34,486 nucleotides of DNA, from the NCBI GenBank assembly GCA_019752015.1, contig JAIEMQ010000082.1, positions 1-34,486 on the forward strand. The letters run 5' to 3'. Under the pieces are notes generated by a model. The model saw only the letters and a program-made list of their open reading frames with translations. It ran no database searches and had not been told where the DNA came from. The position numbers were made by a program, and so were the translations under genes. The DNA is from Cyanobacteriota bacterium (GTDB taxonomy: Bacteria > Acidobacteriota > Vicinamibacteria > Vicinamibacterales > UBA2999). This document shows, piece after piece, positions 7,756 to 16,466 of the stretch. Position 1 is the stretch's first letter; each line of letters starts with the position of its first letter.

Positions 7756-8363
7756 CTCGATACCTTGCTCTGGCCGCATTCGCTTTCGTCACGTCACAGG
7801 CTCCGGTCACCATCACCGATCGCCTTGATACGCCGCAGGCGCGCGTGTTTGTCGCCACGCTCGCGCCTCACGCGCCCGTCGTCTCGAAGGCCGGCCACGC
7901 CACGCATCGCGTGTTGATCTACATGGACGATGGCTCGTTGTCGATGAAGGAGAGCGCCGGGTCCGGCACGAGCACCTTCAAGCGCGGCGACGTTGCCTGG
8001 CGCGCGGCGAGCGGGCCCTACACCGCTGAGAATCTGACCGATCGTCCGATTCGCCTCCTCGAGATCGATCTGAAAGGCAAACCCGGCGGTCCGCTTCCGG
8101 TCACCGCGCTCGATCCGGTCAAGGTCGATCCGCAGCACTACAAGGTCGAATTCGAAAACGAGTTCGTGCGCGTGTTGCGCGTCACGTTCGGCGCGGGCGA
8201 GAAGGGCGCGCGCCACGAGCACATCCTCAATCGCGTCGTCTTCTACTTGAACGATCAGCCGAACGCGAAGGCAGATGATGTGCGAATGTCGGGAGCCGCG
8301 ACCCACGCGGAGGCGAATGAGTCGTCTCAGACTGCGTATCGGATCGCAGTCGAGATCAAGTAA
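7752..8363 (+). CDS. Secreted double-cupin-like protein
   Basis: A 203-residue protein beginning inside the ATGA overlap with the upstream HTH gene; the earlier ATG at 7728 would only add antisense-like residues. A short signal (RYLALAAFAFVTSQAP) is followed by two cupin-like halves: VVSKAGHATHRVLIYMDDGS with a GDVAWRAASGPYTAENLTDR strand, and VEFENEFVRVLRVTFGAGEK followed by ARHEHILNRVVFYLND. The second half carries H-x-H-type residues (RHEH) that may bind a metal. This resembles the cupin-domain proteins common in acidobacterial genomes; no substrate can be named. The gene converges on the YCF48-like gene, leaving only two bases between stops. Confidence 0.78.
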   Translation: MTRYLALAAFAFVTSQAPVTITDRLDTPQARVFVATLAPHAPVVSKAGHATHRVLIYMDDGSLSMKESAGSGTSTFKRGDVAWRAASGPYTAENLTDRPIRLLEIDLKGKPGGPLPVTALDPVKVDPQHYKVEFENEFVRVLRVTFGAGEKGARHEHILNRVVFYLNDQPNAKADDVRMSGAATHAEANESSQTAYRIAVEIK

Positions 8364-8365
8364 CG

Positions 8366-9364
8366 TCAGTAAGCGAGGCGGAAGATTCGTCCGCTTTCTC
8401 CGGCACCCCAGCCGGTGCGTCCTCGGCTCGCAACCGCGAATGTATGCAGGCCAGTCGCACCGGTGAGCGCTGTCCAGGTCCGTCCATCATCCGTTGACAG
8501 ATCCGCGCCCTGCGGCCCGACGGCGATCAGCGACGCTTTCTCACCAGGCAGGTACGTCACCACCGATCGGAAACCCGACAGTCCTTTGATCGCGGTCCAC
8601 GTTTTGCCGCCGTCGCTCGTGATGGCGGCGTTGTCGATCGCCTCGCCTTCCTTGCGGTAATCGCCGCCGACGACGATGCCGTGATCGGTGTCGCGGAAGG
8701 CGATCGAGAAAATGCCGGTCGAGGCGCCGGTGGCGAGGGGAGTCGTGGCCGCCGACCACGTGCGGCCGCCGTCGGTCGATCTCAACACACGCGATGTCGA
8801 TGTGCCGATCCAGGCATGATCGCGTCCGATCACCGCGACGTTGGTGCCGCTTGCGGCGAAGGCGCCTTCGTTATCGAGCGCGGGCGGCAGGCCGGCGACG
8901 CGCGACCACGTGGCGCCGCCGTCGGTGGTGCGCAGGATGACGAGCTGCCCATCGACCGAATCGCTGAACGCGATGCCGCGATTCGCATCCCAGAACGCCA
9001 TCGCATCGAAGAACGCTTTCGGATCGGTGTTGGTGAATTGCAGCGTCCACGTCTTGCCGGCGTCCGTCGTCTTGAAAATGCGCGAGCTCTCGCCGTTGCC
9101 GATGCTCAAGGCATAAGCGGTATCGGCGTTGACCGCATCAATGTCGCGGATGTCCAGCTTGTCCGCGGCGGGAATGGTGCGCTGCTGCCAGGTGGTGCCG
9201 CCATCAGCGGTGCGCACGATCGTGCCGCCGGTGCCGCTCGCCCACGCGACGCGGTCGGACACCGCGCTGATGCCGCGGAACCGCGCCTTTACCCCGCTCT
9301 GCTGCTCGGTCCACAGCGGGGCCGCCAACAGGGCAACGAGAGCGGCGATCGCAAGTCGAGTCAT
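8366..9364 (-). CDS. YCF48-like/BNR-repeat beta-propeller protein, secreted
   Basis: A 332-residue exported protein with signal peptide (RLAIAALVALLAAPLWTEQQ) and repeated blades of the BNR/YCF48 kind: ADGGTTWQQRTIP, TTDAGKTWTLQFTN, TTDGGATWSRVAG, STDGGRTWSAATT, TSDGGKTWTAIKG and STDDGRTWTALTG. The repeated S/T-D-G-G-x-T-W is the Asp-box turn of propellers related to the photosystem II assembly factor YCF48 and to sialidases. Here it is most likely a non-enzymatic scaffold or binding protein of the cell surface. Proteins of this type are often labelled oxidoreductase in databases, but no catalytic motif is visible. It sits alone, tail-to-tail with the cupin gene, with the S41 remnant directly upstream on the same strand. 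Confidence 0.88.
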   Translation of the reverse strand: MTRLAIAALVALLAAPLWTEQQSGVKARFRGISAVSDRVAWASGTGGTIVRTADGGTTWQQRTIPAADKLDIRDIDAVNADTAYALSIGNGESSRIFKTTDAGKTWTLQFTNTDPKAFFDAMAFWDANRGIAFSDSVDGQLVILRTTDGGATWSRVAGLPPALDNEGAFAASGTNVAVIGRDHAWIGTSTSRVLRSTDGGRTWSAATTPLATGASTGIFSIAFRDTDHGIVVGGDYRKEGEAIDNAAITSDGGKTWTAIKGLSGFRSVVTYLPGEKASLIAVGPQGADLSTDDGRTWTALTGATGLHTFAVASRGRTGWGAGESGRIFRLAY

Positions 9365-9371
9365 GGCCGCA

Positions 9372-9826
9372 TTATCTCCTCGCCAGCGCCCAGTCGATCA
9401 CCGGATCGCGGCCGGCCGCGAAATCGGCGGCGTCGCAGACACCACGACCTGCGGCAGGATGCCGTTGTCCTCGATCACCCGGTTGTCGGCGGTGTATTCG
9501 ATCCACCGCGACACCGTATAAGACCAACCGCTCGCGAGCGGGAACGTGCCGGGGTTTGCGGATCCTCCAGCAGTGCGATCGCCGGCGAGCGTCACGTTTG
9601 GAAACTGCCGCATGGCTTCGATGAAGCTCTCGTTGCTGCTCGCGCAACGGCGCCCGATCAGCAGCAGCACCAGGCCGGTGTATTGCCACGGTCCGCGCGG
9701 ACTGAGCGTGCGCTGCTGGGCCGGACCGAAGTCCGTGTGCGCCGGGCCGTTGCGATAGCGGACGTAGCCGGTATTGACCGTCGAGCGCGTGAATCGCCCG
9801 GCGATCTCGAACGCCGGCGCCGCCAT
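9372..9826 (-). pseudogene. S41 family peptidase, C-terminal fragment with frameshift
   Basis: The minus strand encodes the end of a C-terminal-processing-type (S41) serine peptidase: FEIAGRFTRSTVNTGYVRYR, then VLLLIGRRCASSNESFIEAM, which holds the catalytic Ser, and TLAGDRTAGGSANPGTFPLA. The frame breaks near 9418-9424: ATP is followed in one frame by a false end (PISRPAAIR), while the natural end ADFAAGRDPVIDWALARR and its stop at 9372 lie in another frame, consistent with loss of one base. The N-terminal two thirds, including the PDZ-like part and the DxRGNxGG strand, are missing: the recognisable sequence begins at about 9820, where it meets the opposite-strand permease remnant. It is not functional. 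Confidence 0.85.
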
Positions 9827-10794
9827 GTGGTGCGCCTGGGCTATTTTTTCTCGGCGCTCGACTTCACGCTGGCGTGGCGCATGCTGCTGCGTTACCCGGG
9901 CCTGACCGTCATCAGCATGTTCGGCATGGCCGTCGGTATTGCCATCGCGGCGGGTGCCTTCACCGTCACCAGCGCGATCGCCGACGTGCGGCTGCCGCTC
10001 CCCGAAGGTGAACGCATCGTCTCGATCGTCGAAACCAACGCGTCGTTGAGCGGCCATGAGTGGCGAATGCTCCACGATGTTGCCGCGTGGCGCAACGCGA
10101 CCACACTCGTTGACGTTGGTCTCTCGCATCAGGTATCACGCAATCTGATCGTCGAGAGCAGTACACCCGAGCCGGTCACGGTCGCCGAGATTTCCCCCTC
10201 GGCCTTTCGCCTCGCGCGCGTCGATGCCTTCCGCGGCCGCTACCTGCTGGACGAGGATGCCCGCTGCGGCTGGGTGTCCATGTTCGCTCCGCCGATCCGG
10301 CAACTTATGCGGATGCGCTGCGCAGCGCGGCAGCGGCGGTCAATCCCGATCTCCAGGTGCGCGCGGTCTCGACGATTGCCATGGAGGTCAAGCGCGAAGC
10401 GGGTGTGTTCCGCGTGATCGGCATCACGGTCGGACTGGTGATGCTGAGCGTGATCACCTTGTCGGCCGCGGGCATCTATGCGCTGATGTCGTTCACGGTC
10501 GCGCGCCGCCGGCGTGAGATCGGCATTCGTGCCGCGCTCGGCGCCGATCGGCATCGGCTGCTCGCCGGCATCTTCTCGCGCGTCTTCGCGCAACTGGCTT
10601 GTGGCGCGGGCATCGGCATGATCGGCGCGCTGGGGATCGGCGCGCTCCTCGAAGGCGACGCGATCAAGGATCGGCTGGTCTTGATCCTGCCCCTGGTTGC
10701 GGTGGTGATGGCGGTGGTCGGTCTGCTGGCGGCGGTTGGACCGGCGCGGCAGGGCCTCAGCATTCAACCGACTGAGGCGTTGCGCGAGGAGTAG
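9827..10794 (+). pseudogene. FtsX/MacB-type (ADOP) ABC transporter permease, gutted and frameshifted
   Basis: The plus strand from about 9827 encodes VRLGYFFSALDFTLAWRMLL, a first membrane segment (GLTVISMFGMAVGIAIAAGA) and the start of the periplasmic MacB-like domain (PEPVTVAEISPSAFRLARVD, FRGRYLLDEDA). Near 10260 the frame shifts: LRLGVHVRSADPATYADALR, then AVNPDLQVRAVSTIAMEVKR, continues in another frame to the final three membrane segments, with the FtsX signature VARRRREIGIRAALGADRHR and the usual end IQPTEALREE at 10794. In a full-length ADOP-family permease several hundred residues separate these parts, including a central membrane region. The very N-terminus, with its permease-prefix domain, is also missing. 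No partner ATPase is nearby. The gene is dead although its C-terminal 145 codons remain an open frame. Confidence 0.85.
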
Positions 10795-10829
10795 GCATCG
10801 CATGTAGGATTACCGGCGAGGAATCTGCC

Positions 10830-12602
10830 ATGTCGAAGCGCAAGAATCGCCGACAGTTCATAAGCGCTGCCAGCGCCTCGCTCGCCGCCATCGCGGCGGC
10901 GCCCGACGCTACGTTTGGTGCCAGCCCCCGAACGTCGCAGGCTACAGTTGGTGCCAGCCCCCGGGCGTCACAATCCAGCTCGACTACAGTGGGGGCCAGC
11001 CCCCAGATGATCGTCGTCAACGCCAAGGTCTACACGATGGATCCGGCGGCGCCGCGGGCGGAAGCCTTCGCGGTGTCAGGCGACCGCTTCGTCGCGGTCG
11101 GATCGACGAGCGACATCCGCAACCTGGCGGGGAAGGACACGCAGACCTTCGACGCGAAAGGCATGACCGTCGTCCCCGGCTTCATCGACTGCCACAATCA
11201 CGCCGGCGGCGAAGTGCTGTTGAACGAAGTGCTGGTCGGCAATCCCTTCGAAGTCGAGTTCGTCAGCATCCGCAGCATCATCGGCAAGCTGCGCGACCGC
11301 GCCCAGAAGACTCCGGCGGGAACGTGGGTCGAAGGCTATTTCTTCGACGACACCAAGTTGAGCGACAAGCGCGCGCTCAACATCCACGATCTCGACGAAG
11401 TGTCATCGGAGCATCCGGTGATCGTGCGCCATCGCGGCGGCCACACCTATTTCTACAACAGCAAGGCGTTCGCCATGGCCGGCATCACGAAGGACACGCC
11501 GAATCCGATGGGCGGCACCTACGACAAGGATGGCAGCGGCAATCTCAATGGCCGTGTCACGGACCTGGCGTCCGCGCCGTTCAACAAGGTCGGCGCGCGC
11601 CGCACGTATACGCCGGCGGAAATGGAAACGCGCGCGCGTGACGGCGTCGCGCATATTTCGAAACAGTTCGCGCGGTATGGGCTGACCAGCGTGCATCACG
11701 AGGGCGGTAACCTGCCGGCCATGCAGGACGTGCGCGCCCGCGGCGATCTGAAGCATCGCATCAGTTACGAAGTGAACGGTCGATCGCTCGAAGCGATGAT
11801 CAGCGCCGGCATGCAGAGCGGCTTCGGCGACGAGTGGATCAAGTTCGGCGCCACCTCCGAGCACACCGTCGACGGCTCGTTCTCCGAGCGGACAATGGCG
11901 CTGTCGTATCCGTATCCGAATGTGACGCCGCCGTACAAGGGCAACGTCACCGAGACGCAGGACACGCTGAATGCATGGGTCGAGCGCGTGCATCGCGCCG
12001 GTATCCAGGTCAATTGCCACGCCAACGGCGACGTGGCGATCGACATGTATCTCACCGCGATGGAGCGCGCGCTGAAGCTGGTGCCGCGTCCCAACGCCCG
12101 GCCGAAGATCACGCACTGCACGATGCTGAACCCGTCGCTGATCGCGCGGATGAAGGCGATGGGCGCGGTGCCGGCGCTCTTCACCACCTACGCGTACTAC
12201 AACCCCGACAAGTTCGTGTATTACGGCGAAGAGTTCATGAAGAACGCGATGGCGTTCCGCTCGCTGCTCGATGCGGGCATTTACGCGTGCGCCGGATCGG
12301 ACTTCAGCCCCGGCCCGTTCGCGCCGCTGATGGGCATCCAGGGCATGGTGACGCGCCGCGGCTGGGACGGCAAGGTGTGGGGCGCCAACCAGAAGATCAC
12401 CGTCAGCGAAGCGATCGCCGTCAACACCTGCAACGGCGCGTGGGCGTCCGGCGAGGAAGCGATCAAGGGATCGATCACCGCCGGCAAACTTGCCGACTAC
12501 GTCGTTCTCGCCGATGATCCGCACACCATCGACGTCGAGAAGATCAAGGATATCCAGATCGTCCGCACGGTCGTCGGAGGCACGGTTTCACACCAGGCGT
12601 AG
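10830..12602 (+). CDS. Tat-exported amidohydrolase (YtcJ-like, amidohydrolase 3 family)
   Basis: A 590-residue protein with a twin-arginine signal (KRKNRRQFISAASASLAAIA). A spacer built from a threefold repeat (GASPRTSQATVGASPRASQ and a third copy ending GASPQ, residues 30-59) follows. The metal-dependent hydrolase domain begins at MIVVNAKVYTMDP. Metal ligands expected for the family are seen: the HxH pair in GFIDCHNHAGG (about 122-124), VNCHANGD, ITHCTML and the late Asp in ACAGSDFSPGPFAP. The family (YtcJ/NfdA) hydrolyses amides or N-acyl compounds; the substrate is unknown here. Export in folded form fits metal loading in the cytoplasm. The stop at 12600-12602 overlaps the AGGAGG ribosome site of the DUF6152 gene, so these genes form one operon to 13735. 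Confidence 0.88.
   Translation: MSKRKNRRQFISAASASLAAIAAAPDATFGASPRTSQATVGASPRASQSSSTTVGASPQMIVVNAKVYTMDPAAPRAEAFAVSGDRFVAVGSTSDIRNLAGKDTQTFDAKGMTVVPGFIDCHNHAGGEVLLNEVLVGNPFEVEFVSIRSIIGKLRDRAQKTPAGTWVEGYFFDDTKLSDKRALNIHDLDEVSSEHPVIVRHRGGHTYFYNSKAFAMAGITKDTPNPMGGTYDKDGSGNLNGRVTDLASAPFNKVGARRTYTPAEMETRARDGVAHISKQFARYGLTSVHHEGGNLPAMQDVRARGDLKHRISYEVNGRSLEAMISAGMQSGFGDEWIKFGATSEHTVDGSFSERTMALSYPYPNVTPPYKGNVTETQDTLNAWVERVHRAGIQVNCHANGDVAIDMYLTAMERALKLVPRPNARPKITHCTMLNPSLIARMKAMGAVPALFTTYAYYNPDKFVYYGEEFMKNAMAFRSLLDAGIYACAGSDFSPGPFAPLMGIQGMVTRRGWDGKVWGANQKITVSEAIAVNTCNGAWASGEEAIKGSITAGKLADYVVLADDPHTIDVEKIKDIQIVRTVVGGTVSHQA
10918..11005. repeat. Three copies of a GGTGCCAGCCCCC-type motif inside a coding region
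   Basis: GGTGCCAGCCCCCG occurs at 10918-10931 and 10950-10963, and a variant (GGGGGCCAGCCCCCA) at about 10991-11005, each preceded by a similar short stretch (CTACAGT before the last two). They lie in the amidohydrolase gene between the Tat signal and the catalytic domain and are translated as the GASP repeats. The motif has the look of an extragenic palindromic repeat that expanded within a tolerant linker. The pattern is seen directly; the origin is inferred. Confidence 0.8.
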
Positions 12603-12611
12603 GAGGGTGGC

Positions 12612-13016
12612 ATGAAACGCAGGATTGCGGCGCTCTTCGTGGTGATCGCGCTCGTCGCCTCCGGAATCAGCATCGCGGCGCACCATTCGTTCGCCGCGCA
12701 ATACGATCGCGACAAGCCGATCACGTTGAAAGGATCGATCACGCGACTGGAATGGGCGAACCCCCACATCTATTTCTACGTGGACGTGGCGGACACCAAA
12801 GGCGCGACCGCGAACTGGGCGATCGAGGGCGGCGCACCGAGCACGCTGTATCGCGCCGGCTGGCGCAAGGACTCCGCCAAGGTCGGCGACGTCGTCACCG
12901 TTGAAGGCTTCCTCGCCCGCGATGGCTCGAAGCTGGTCAACATGCAGAGAGCGTTGCTGGCGGACGGCCGCAACCTGTTCGTCGGCAACTCCAGCTATTA
13001 CCAGAAGGGCCGCTGA
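12612..13016 (+). CDS. DUF6152 family secreted protein
   Basis: A 134-residue exported protein. The signal peptide (IAALFVVIALVASGISIAAH) ends at the conserved HHSFAAQYDRDKPITLKG block. RLEWANPHIYFYVDV follows, which is the WxNPH core that marks DUF6152, then a compact OB-like beta domain (WRKDSAKVGDVVTVEGFLAR) and NSSYYQKG at the end. The family is found in Proteobacteria and Acidobacteriota, usually next to genes for secreted proteins of unknown role; no enzyme activity is known. The start has an AGGAGG ribosome site that overlaps the amidohydrolase stop, and its own stop shares one base with the next ATG (TGATG at 13014-13018). The three genes are therefore likely translated together. Confidence 0.88.
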   Translation: MKRRIAALFVVIALVASGISIAAHHSFAAQYDRDKPITLKGSITRLEWANPHIYFYVDVADTKGATANWAIEGGAPSTLYRAGWRKDSAKVGDVVTVEGFLARDGSKLVNMQRALLADGRNLFVGNSSYYQKGR

Positions 13017-13735
13017 TGGTCGCGCGAATCGCCGTTGCGTTGTTCCTGCTGGCGGCGCCGGCTGCCGCGCAATCTCCCGCACCGCCAGACCTGAGCGGGT
13101 TCTGGATCAATCAATACACGCCGGATTTATCGCTCGCGCTCGGCAAGCAGCCGCCGTTCACCGAGTTCGGCGCCGAGCGATGGCGCACCGTCGACACCGC
13201 CAAGGATCCAACCTCGATCTGCCTGCCGGTGGGTCCGTCACGCGGCTTCACCGCGCCGTTTCCATTTCTGCTGGTTCAGCACGACAAGATGATCTCGATC
13301 ATGTTCGAGTACCAGTCGGTGTGGCGCGCGATCTACATGGACGGACGCGGACATCCTGACGATCTCGCCGACTACCCGTACTTCATGGGGCACTCGATCG
13401 GGAAGTGGGAAGGCGACACGCTGGTGGTCGACACGCAGGGAATTGACGAGCGAAGCTGGCTCGACACCGCCGGCCACGAGCACAGCGCGCAGTTGAAATT
13501 GACGGAACGATTCAAGAAGACGGGCCCCGACACGATTCAGTGGACGGTGACTTACGAGGATCCGATCTACTTCACGCGGCCCTGGTCAATCGAGCGCACG
13601 TTTACCCGCGGCAAGCCCGGCGATCGCGTCCTGCCGTACACGTGCAACGAAAACAACAAGGACGTCGAGCACCTGCGGCCGTTCCAGCCGAACTTGAATT
13701 ACAAGCACGTGCCCGAGAAACCCAAAGGACACTGA
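13016..13735 (+). CDS. Conserved secreted protein of unknown function, DUF6152 partner
   Basis: A 239-residue protein that begins in a TGATG overlap with the DUF6152 gene. It has a Sec signal (RIAVALFLLAAPAAAQ) and then PPDLSGFWINQYTPDLSLAL, a start shared by a large group of acidobacterial and proteobacterial secreted proteins of about 200-280 residues. The core contains DPTSICLPVGPSRGF, FLLVQHDKMISIMFEYQS, YMDGRGHPDD, GHSIGKWEGDTLVVDTQGI and LTERFKKTGPDTIQWTVTYE, a lipocalin-like series of beta strands, and ends with ENNKDVEHLRPF. Members are repeatedly found next to DUF6152 genes, so the two probably act in the same periplasmic process; what it is remains unknown. Confidence 0.82.
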   Translation: MVARIAVALFLLAAPAAAQSPAPPDLSGFWINQYTPDLSLALGKQPPFTEFGAERWRTVDTAKDPTSICLPVGPSRGFTAPFPFLLVQHDKMISIMFEYQSVWRAIYMDGRGHPDDLADYPYFMGHSIGKWEGDTLVVDTQGIDERSWLDTAGHEHSAQLKLTERFKKTGPDTIQWTVTYEDPIYFTRPWSIERTFTRGKPGDRVLPYTCNENNKDVEHLRPFQPNLNYKHVPEKPKGH

Positions 13736-13760
13736 GCCTGCCTCGCCGAAGCGCGCAGGC
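13736..13760. terminator. Possible hairpin between convergent genes
   Basis: GCCTGC (13736-13741) and GCAGGC (13755-13760) form a six-base stem around a 13-base loop between the stop of the unknown secreted gene (13735) and the stop of the PD40 gene (13761). There is no T-run on either strand, so intrinsic termination is only a possibility. Confidence 0.3.
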
Positions 13761-15590
13761 CTACTTCGCGCGAAGGCGGGGGCGCCAGGCCGGTGTCCCT
13801 TCCTCCCACTGGTTGTCGGTGAGCTGCACCAGACCGCTGCCGTCGGCTCGTATCACGAACAATTCGCCGTACGGCTGCGGCGCATCGGTGTAGGCGCCTT
13901 CGTCCTTGAATCCCATCCGGCTGCTCGCAAACACGATGTGCGATCCGTCAGGCGACCAGCCCTGGTGCGCGTCGTTGCCAATCGTCGACGTCAATCGCTT
14001 CGCGCCGGTGCCGTCCGGCGCGATCGTGAAGATCTCGTAGTCGCCGTCGACGATGCGCGAGAAGACGATGCGATCGCCCTTCGGCGACCAGATCGGGAAG
14101 TTGTCGTAATTAGTGGTCAGCGTCTTCACCGCTCCGCTATCGATGTCCATGATGCGCAGGCCTTCGCCGTCCGGGCCGAACGTGCGATAAACCATTCGCC
14201 TGCCATCCGGTGACATCGAGGGGAAGCCGTTGTTGTTGACGCCTTTGGTGATCTCGCGGAAGCCGGTGCCGTCGGGATTGATGATCGCCAACTGCGCGCC
14301 GCCTTCGATGCGATCGCCCTCGGTCATCAATCGATTGACGAAGCCGTTGAAGAAGGTTTGATACGTGCCGACGCCGAACAGGATGCGATCGCCGGCGGGC
14401 GACCACTGCGGGCCGAGCACGTTGCGCTTGTCGTCCTTGTAGATCGTCGTCGCCGCATTGGTGCCCGGTGAGACGATCTGGATGCTCGAGCCGATCGGCT
14501 CGGGCCCTTCGGGTCTGCCGACCTGCACGAATCGATCGCCGGAGGGATTGAACGACGGCAGCACCGACGTGAAGGCGAGCTCGAAGTTGGGATCCTTGCT
14601 GAAGTATTTCAGCCACGCCGTCGGCGGCGCGGCCTGGCGCCGATGGAACACCACGCGGCTGCCGCCGGACGACCACGCGGCGACGCGCACGTTGCCGCGA
14701 GGGCCGCGCTTGCCGCTCGTGTAATAGATGCCGGCGTCATTCGAGTCCTTGCGGACATAACCGATATCGGTGCCTGCGAACGCTGGACTGATCTTCACGC
14801 CAGGGCCGGCGGCGATGTTGGTGATCTTGCCGGTCGCGATTTCAATCGAGACGATCGTCGAGTCGTTGCCGGGCAGCGGATTCGGCCGGCGCGTTTCGAG
14901 CGTGCTCTCGATCGGCATCGAGTAGGCGAGGAGACGCGTGCCTTCACTCGAGAATCGCGGGCTGCCGTAAAAGTCGCCGGTGGACGTGATGCGCTTCAGC
15001 GCGGTGCCGTCGGCGGCGACTATATATAGGTCGGCCGGCTGCAGCGCCTCCCAGCGGCCGCGCGCCATCTTCATGGTGGTGCCGCGATCCGATGAGAACG
15101 CGATCCACTTTCCATCGGGCGACCACGACGGACGGAAATCGCCGCCCATTCCCGTCGCCTTCGAAGTGGTGGTCACCGGGGTCGCGCGCTTCGATCGCAA
15201 GTCCATCTTCCAGATGCGCGCGAAGCCGCCGTTGCGCGTGCTGACGAATGCGAGCTGAGTGCCGTCGGGAGAGAACGCGGCCTGATCGTCGTAGGACGCA
15301 TCGTCGGTCAGACGCTCGCGGCCGGATCCATCAGCCTTGATGCGAAAGAGATCAGGTGAGCCCTCGCGATCCGAGGTGTAGACGATCGTCGCATTGTCCG
15401 GAGACCACGTTGCGTCGTAGTCGAAACCGGTCGCATCGAACAATTGCTGTTCGCTGCTGCCGTCGGCGTTGGCGACGAACAGTCCGATCTGTCCGGCGTT
15501 CGGAAACACGCGCGTGAATGCGATCTGATGTGGCGGTGCTTGCGCCGACACCAGCGCGCCCGCCACGGCGGCCCCTATGAAAATGCGCAT
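13761..15590 (-). CDS. TolB-like PD40 (WD40-like) beta-propeller protein, secreted
   Basis: A 609-residue exported protein with a short signal peptide (RIFIGAAVAGALVSAQ). It is made of PD40 blades, recognised by repeated S-P-D-G turns: ATWSPDNATIVYTSDREGSP, AAFSPDGTQLAFVSTRNGGF, PSWSPDGKWIAFSSDRG, FPSMSPDGRRMVYRTFGPDG, IWSPKGDRIVFSRIVDGDYE and GWSPDGSHIVFASSRMG. These count at least two propeller sets. The protein resembles the TolB C-terminal propeller without the TolB N-terminal domain and without a peptidase domain, so a binding or scaffold role at the envelope is more likely than catalysis. It is transcribed alone, divergently from the membrane-anchored PH-like gene. Confidence 0.9.
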   Translation of the reverse strand: MRIFIGAAVAGALVSAQAPPHQIAFTRVFPNAGQIGLFVANADGSSEQQLFDATGFDYDATWSPDNATIVYTSDREGSPDLFRIKADGSGRERLTDDASYDDQAAFSPDGTQLAFVSTRNGGFARIWKMDLRSKRATPVTTTSKATGMGGDFRPSWSPDGKWIAFSSDRGTTMKMARGRWEALQPADLYIVAADGTALKRITSTGDFYGSPRFSSEGTRLLAYSMPIESTLETRRPNPLPGNDSTIVSIEIATGKITNIAAGPGVKISPAFAGTDIGYVRKDSNDAGIYYTSGKRGPRGNVRVAAWSSGGSRVVFHRRQAAPPTAWLKYFSKDPNFELAFTSVLPSFNPSGDRFVQVGRPEGPEPIGSSIQIVSPGTNAATTIYKDDKRNVLGPQWSPAGDRILFGVGTYQTFFNGFVNRLMTEGDRIEGGAQLAIINPDGTGFREITKGVNNNGFPSMSPDGRRMVYRTFGPDGEGLRIMDIDSGAVKTLTTNYDNFPIWSPKGDRIVFSRIVDGDYEIFTIAPDGTGAKRLTSTIGNDAHQGWSPDGSHIVFASSRMGFKDEGAYTDAPQPYGELFVIRADGSGLVQLTDNQWEEGTPAWRPRLRAK

Positions 15591-15740
15591 GCCGCATCAT
15601 ACGCATATCTGAGAAAGCCTGTTCCCGATCAGTTTTGTAAGGCCGCCATCGAAATCGTAAGGGCGCCGGCGCCAACATCGGATTCGCGCCACATTGCCGT
15701 CGGCATATCGATTGCTGGATGAGGTAGCGGGAGTGATCTC

Positions 15741-16466
15741 ATGCCTCGAAAGAGTGTGAAGAAGCTCGCGCACCGCAGCCAGTGGGTGTTGTTCATCACC
15801 GGTTGCCTGGCAGTCACCGCGATTGCCTACTGGCAGTATTCATCCGATGCGCCCGCTCCAGTAGCTGACGCTCCGAAGCCCTTGACGATTTCGGCGCCTC
15901 CCGCGTCCACCGCCTACGCGGCGCCCGTGGAATCGTCGAAGCCTGGATCGTCGAAGCCCGTTGCGGCCGTCGCTCCTGCTAAAGCGACTCCGATCACGCC
16001 GGCGGCAAAAGCACCGGTCACGCCGGCGGCGAAAGCGAGCGAGCCCGCGCGCGTGACGAACAACGATCCGCCGCCTGCTCCGAAAACGGCTCCGCGCCGC
16101 GAGATTGTTGTGGCGGCAGCAGTGCCTGTGGCGACCTTTGCGATCATTCACGATCACAGCCGCGGCAACTTCGAGACCGACCATCCGAAGGCGACCTGCG
16201 TGGGTGAGCTGAGAATTTTTGAAAATGAGCTGCGGTTCGAGCCGCGTGAAGGCGGCGATCGTTTCGCGGCGAGCTGGGCGGACGTGAAGGACGTCGGCGG
16301 CAACCGCTTCTTCGGATCCGGCCGCGGCGGCTTCCACGTCAGCGTGAACATGGACGGCAAATACAAGAACTTCAACCTTGCGCCGCAATCGAAAGAAAAG
16401 GCCGAGGCGAAACAGATCCTCGACCTTCTCAATTCCTACACGCGTCGAACCGATCGAACGAAGTAA
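15741..16466 (+). CDS. Membrane-anchored protein with Ala/Pro linker and PH-like C-terminal domain
   Basis: A 241-residue protein. A basic N-terminus (PRKSVKKLAHRSQ) is followed by one transmembrane helix (WVLFITGCLAVTAIAYWQYS), then a long linker rich in Ala, Pro, Ser and Lys (about residues 35-120) with internal repeats (ITPAAKAPVTPAAKA). A compact C-terminal domain runs from about 130: FAIIHDHSRGNFETDHPKAT, CVGELRIFENELRFEPREGG, FHVSVNMDGKYKNFNLAPQS. The C-terminal pattern (small beta barrel plus final helix EAKQILDLLNSY) looks PH- or GRAM-like, which is an inference from strand pattern only. Positive residues before the helix suggest the C-terminal domain faces outward. A GGGAG ribosome site precedes the ATG at 15741. 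It ends tail-to-tail with the NHL gene within a palindrome. Confidence 0.72.
   Translation: MPRKSVKKLAHRSQWVLFITGCLAVTAIAYWQYSSDAPAPVADAPKPLTISAPPASTAYAAPVESSKPGSSKPVAAVAPAKATPITPAAKAPVTPAAKASEPARVTNNDPPPAPKTAPRREIVVAAAVPVATFAIIHDHSRGNFETDHPKATCVGELRIFENELRFEPREGGDRFAASWADVKDVGGNRFFGSGRGGFHVSVNMDGKYKNFNLAPQSKEKAEAKQILDLLNSYTRRTDRTK

Noticed and set aside
10357-10794. Intact small permease of 145 residues
   Set aside because: It is the C-terminal end of an FtsX-type permease whose earlier parts lie just upstream in another frame, so it is a fragment.
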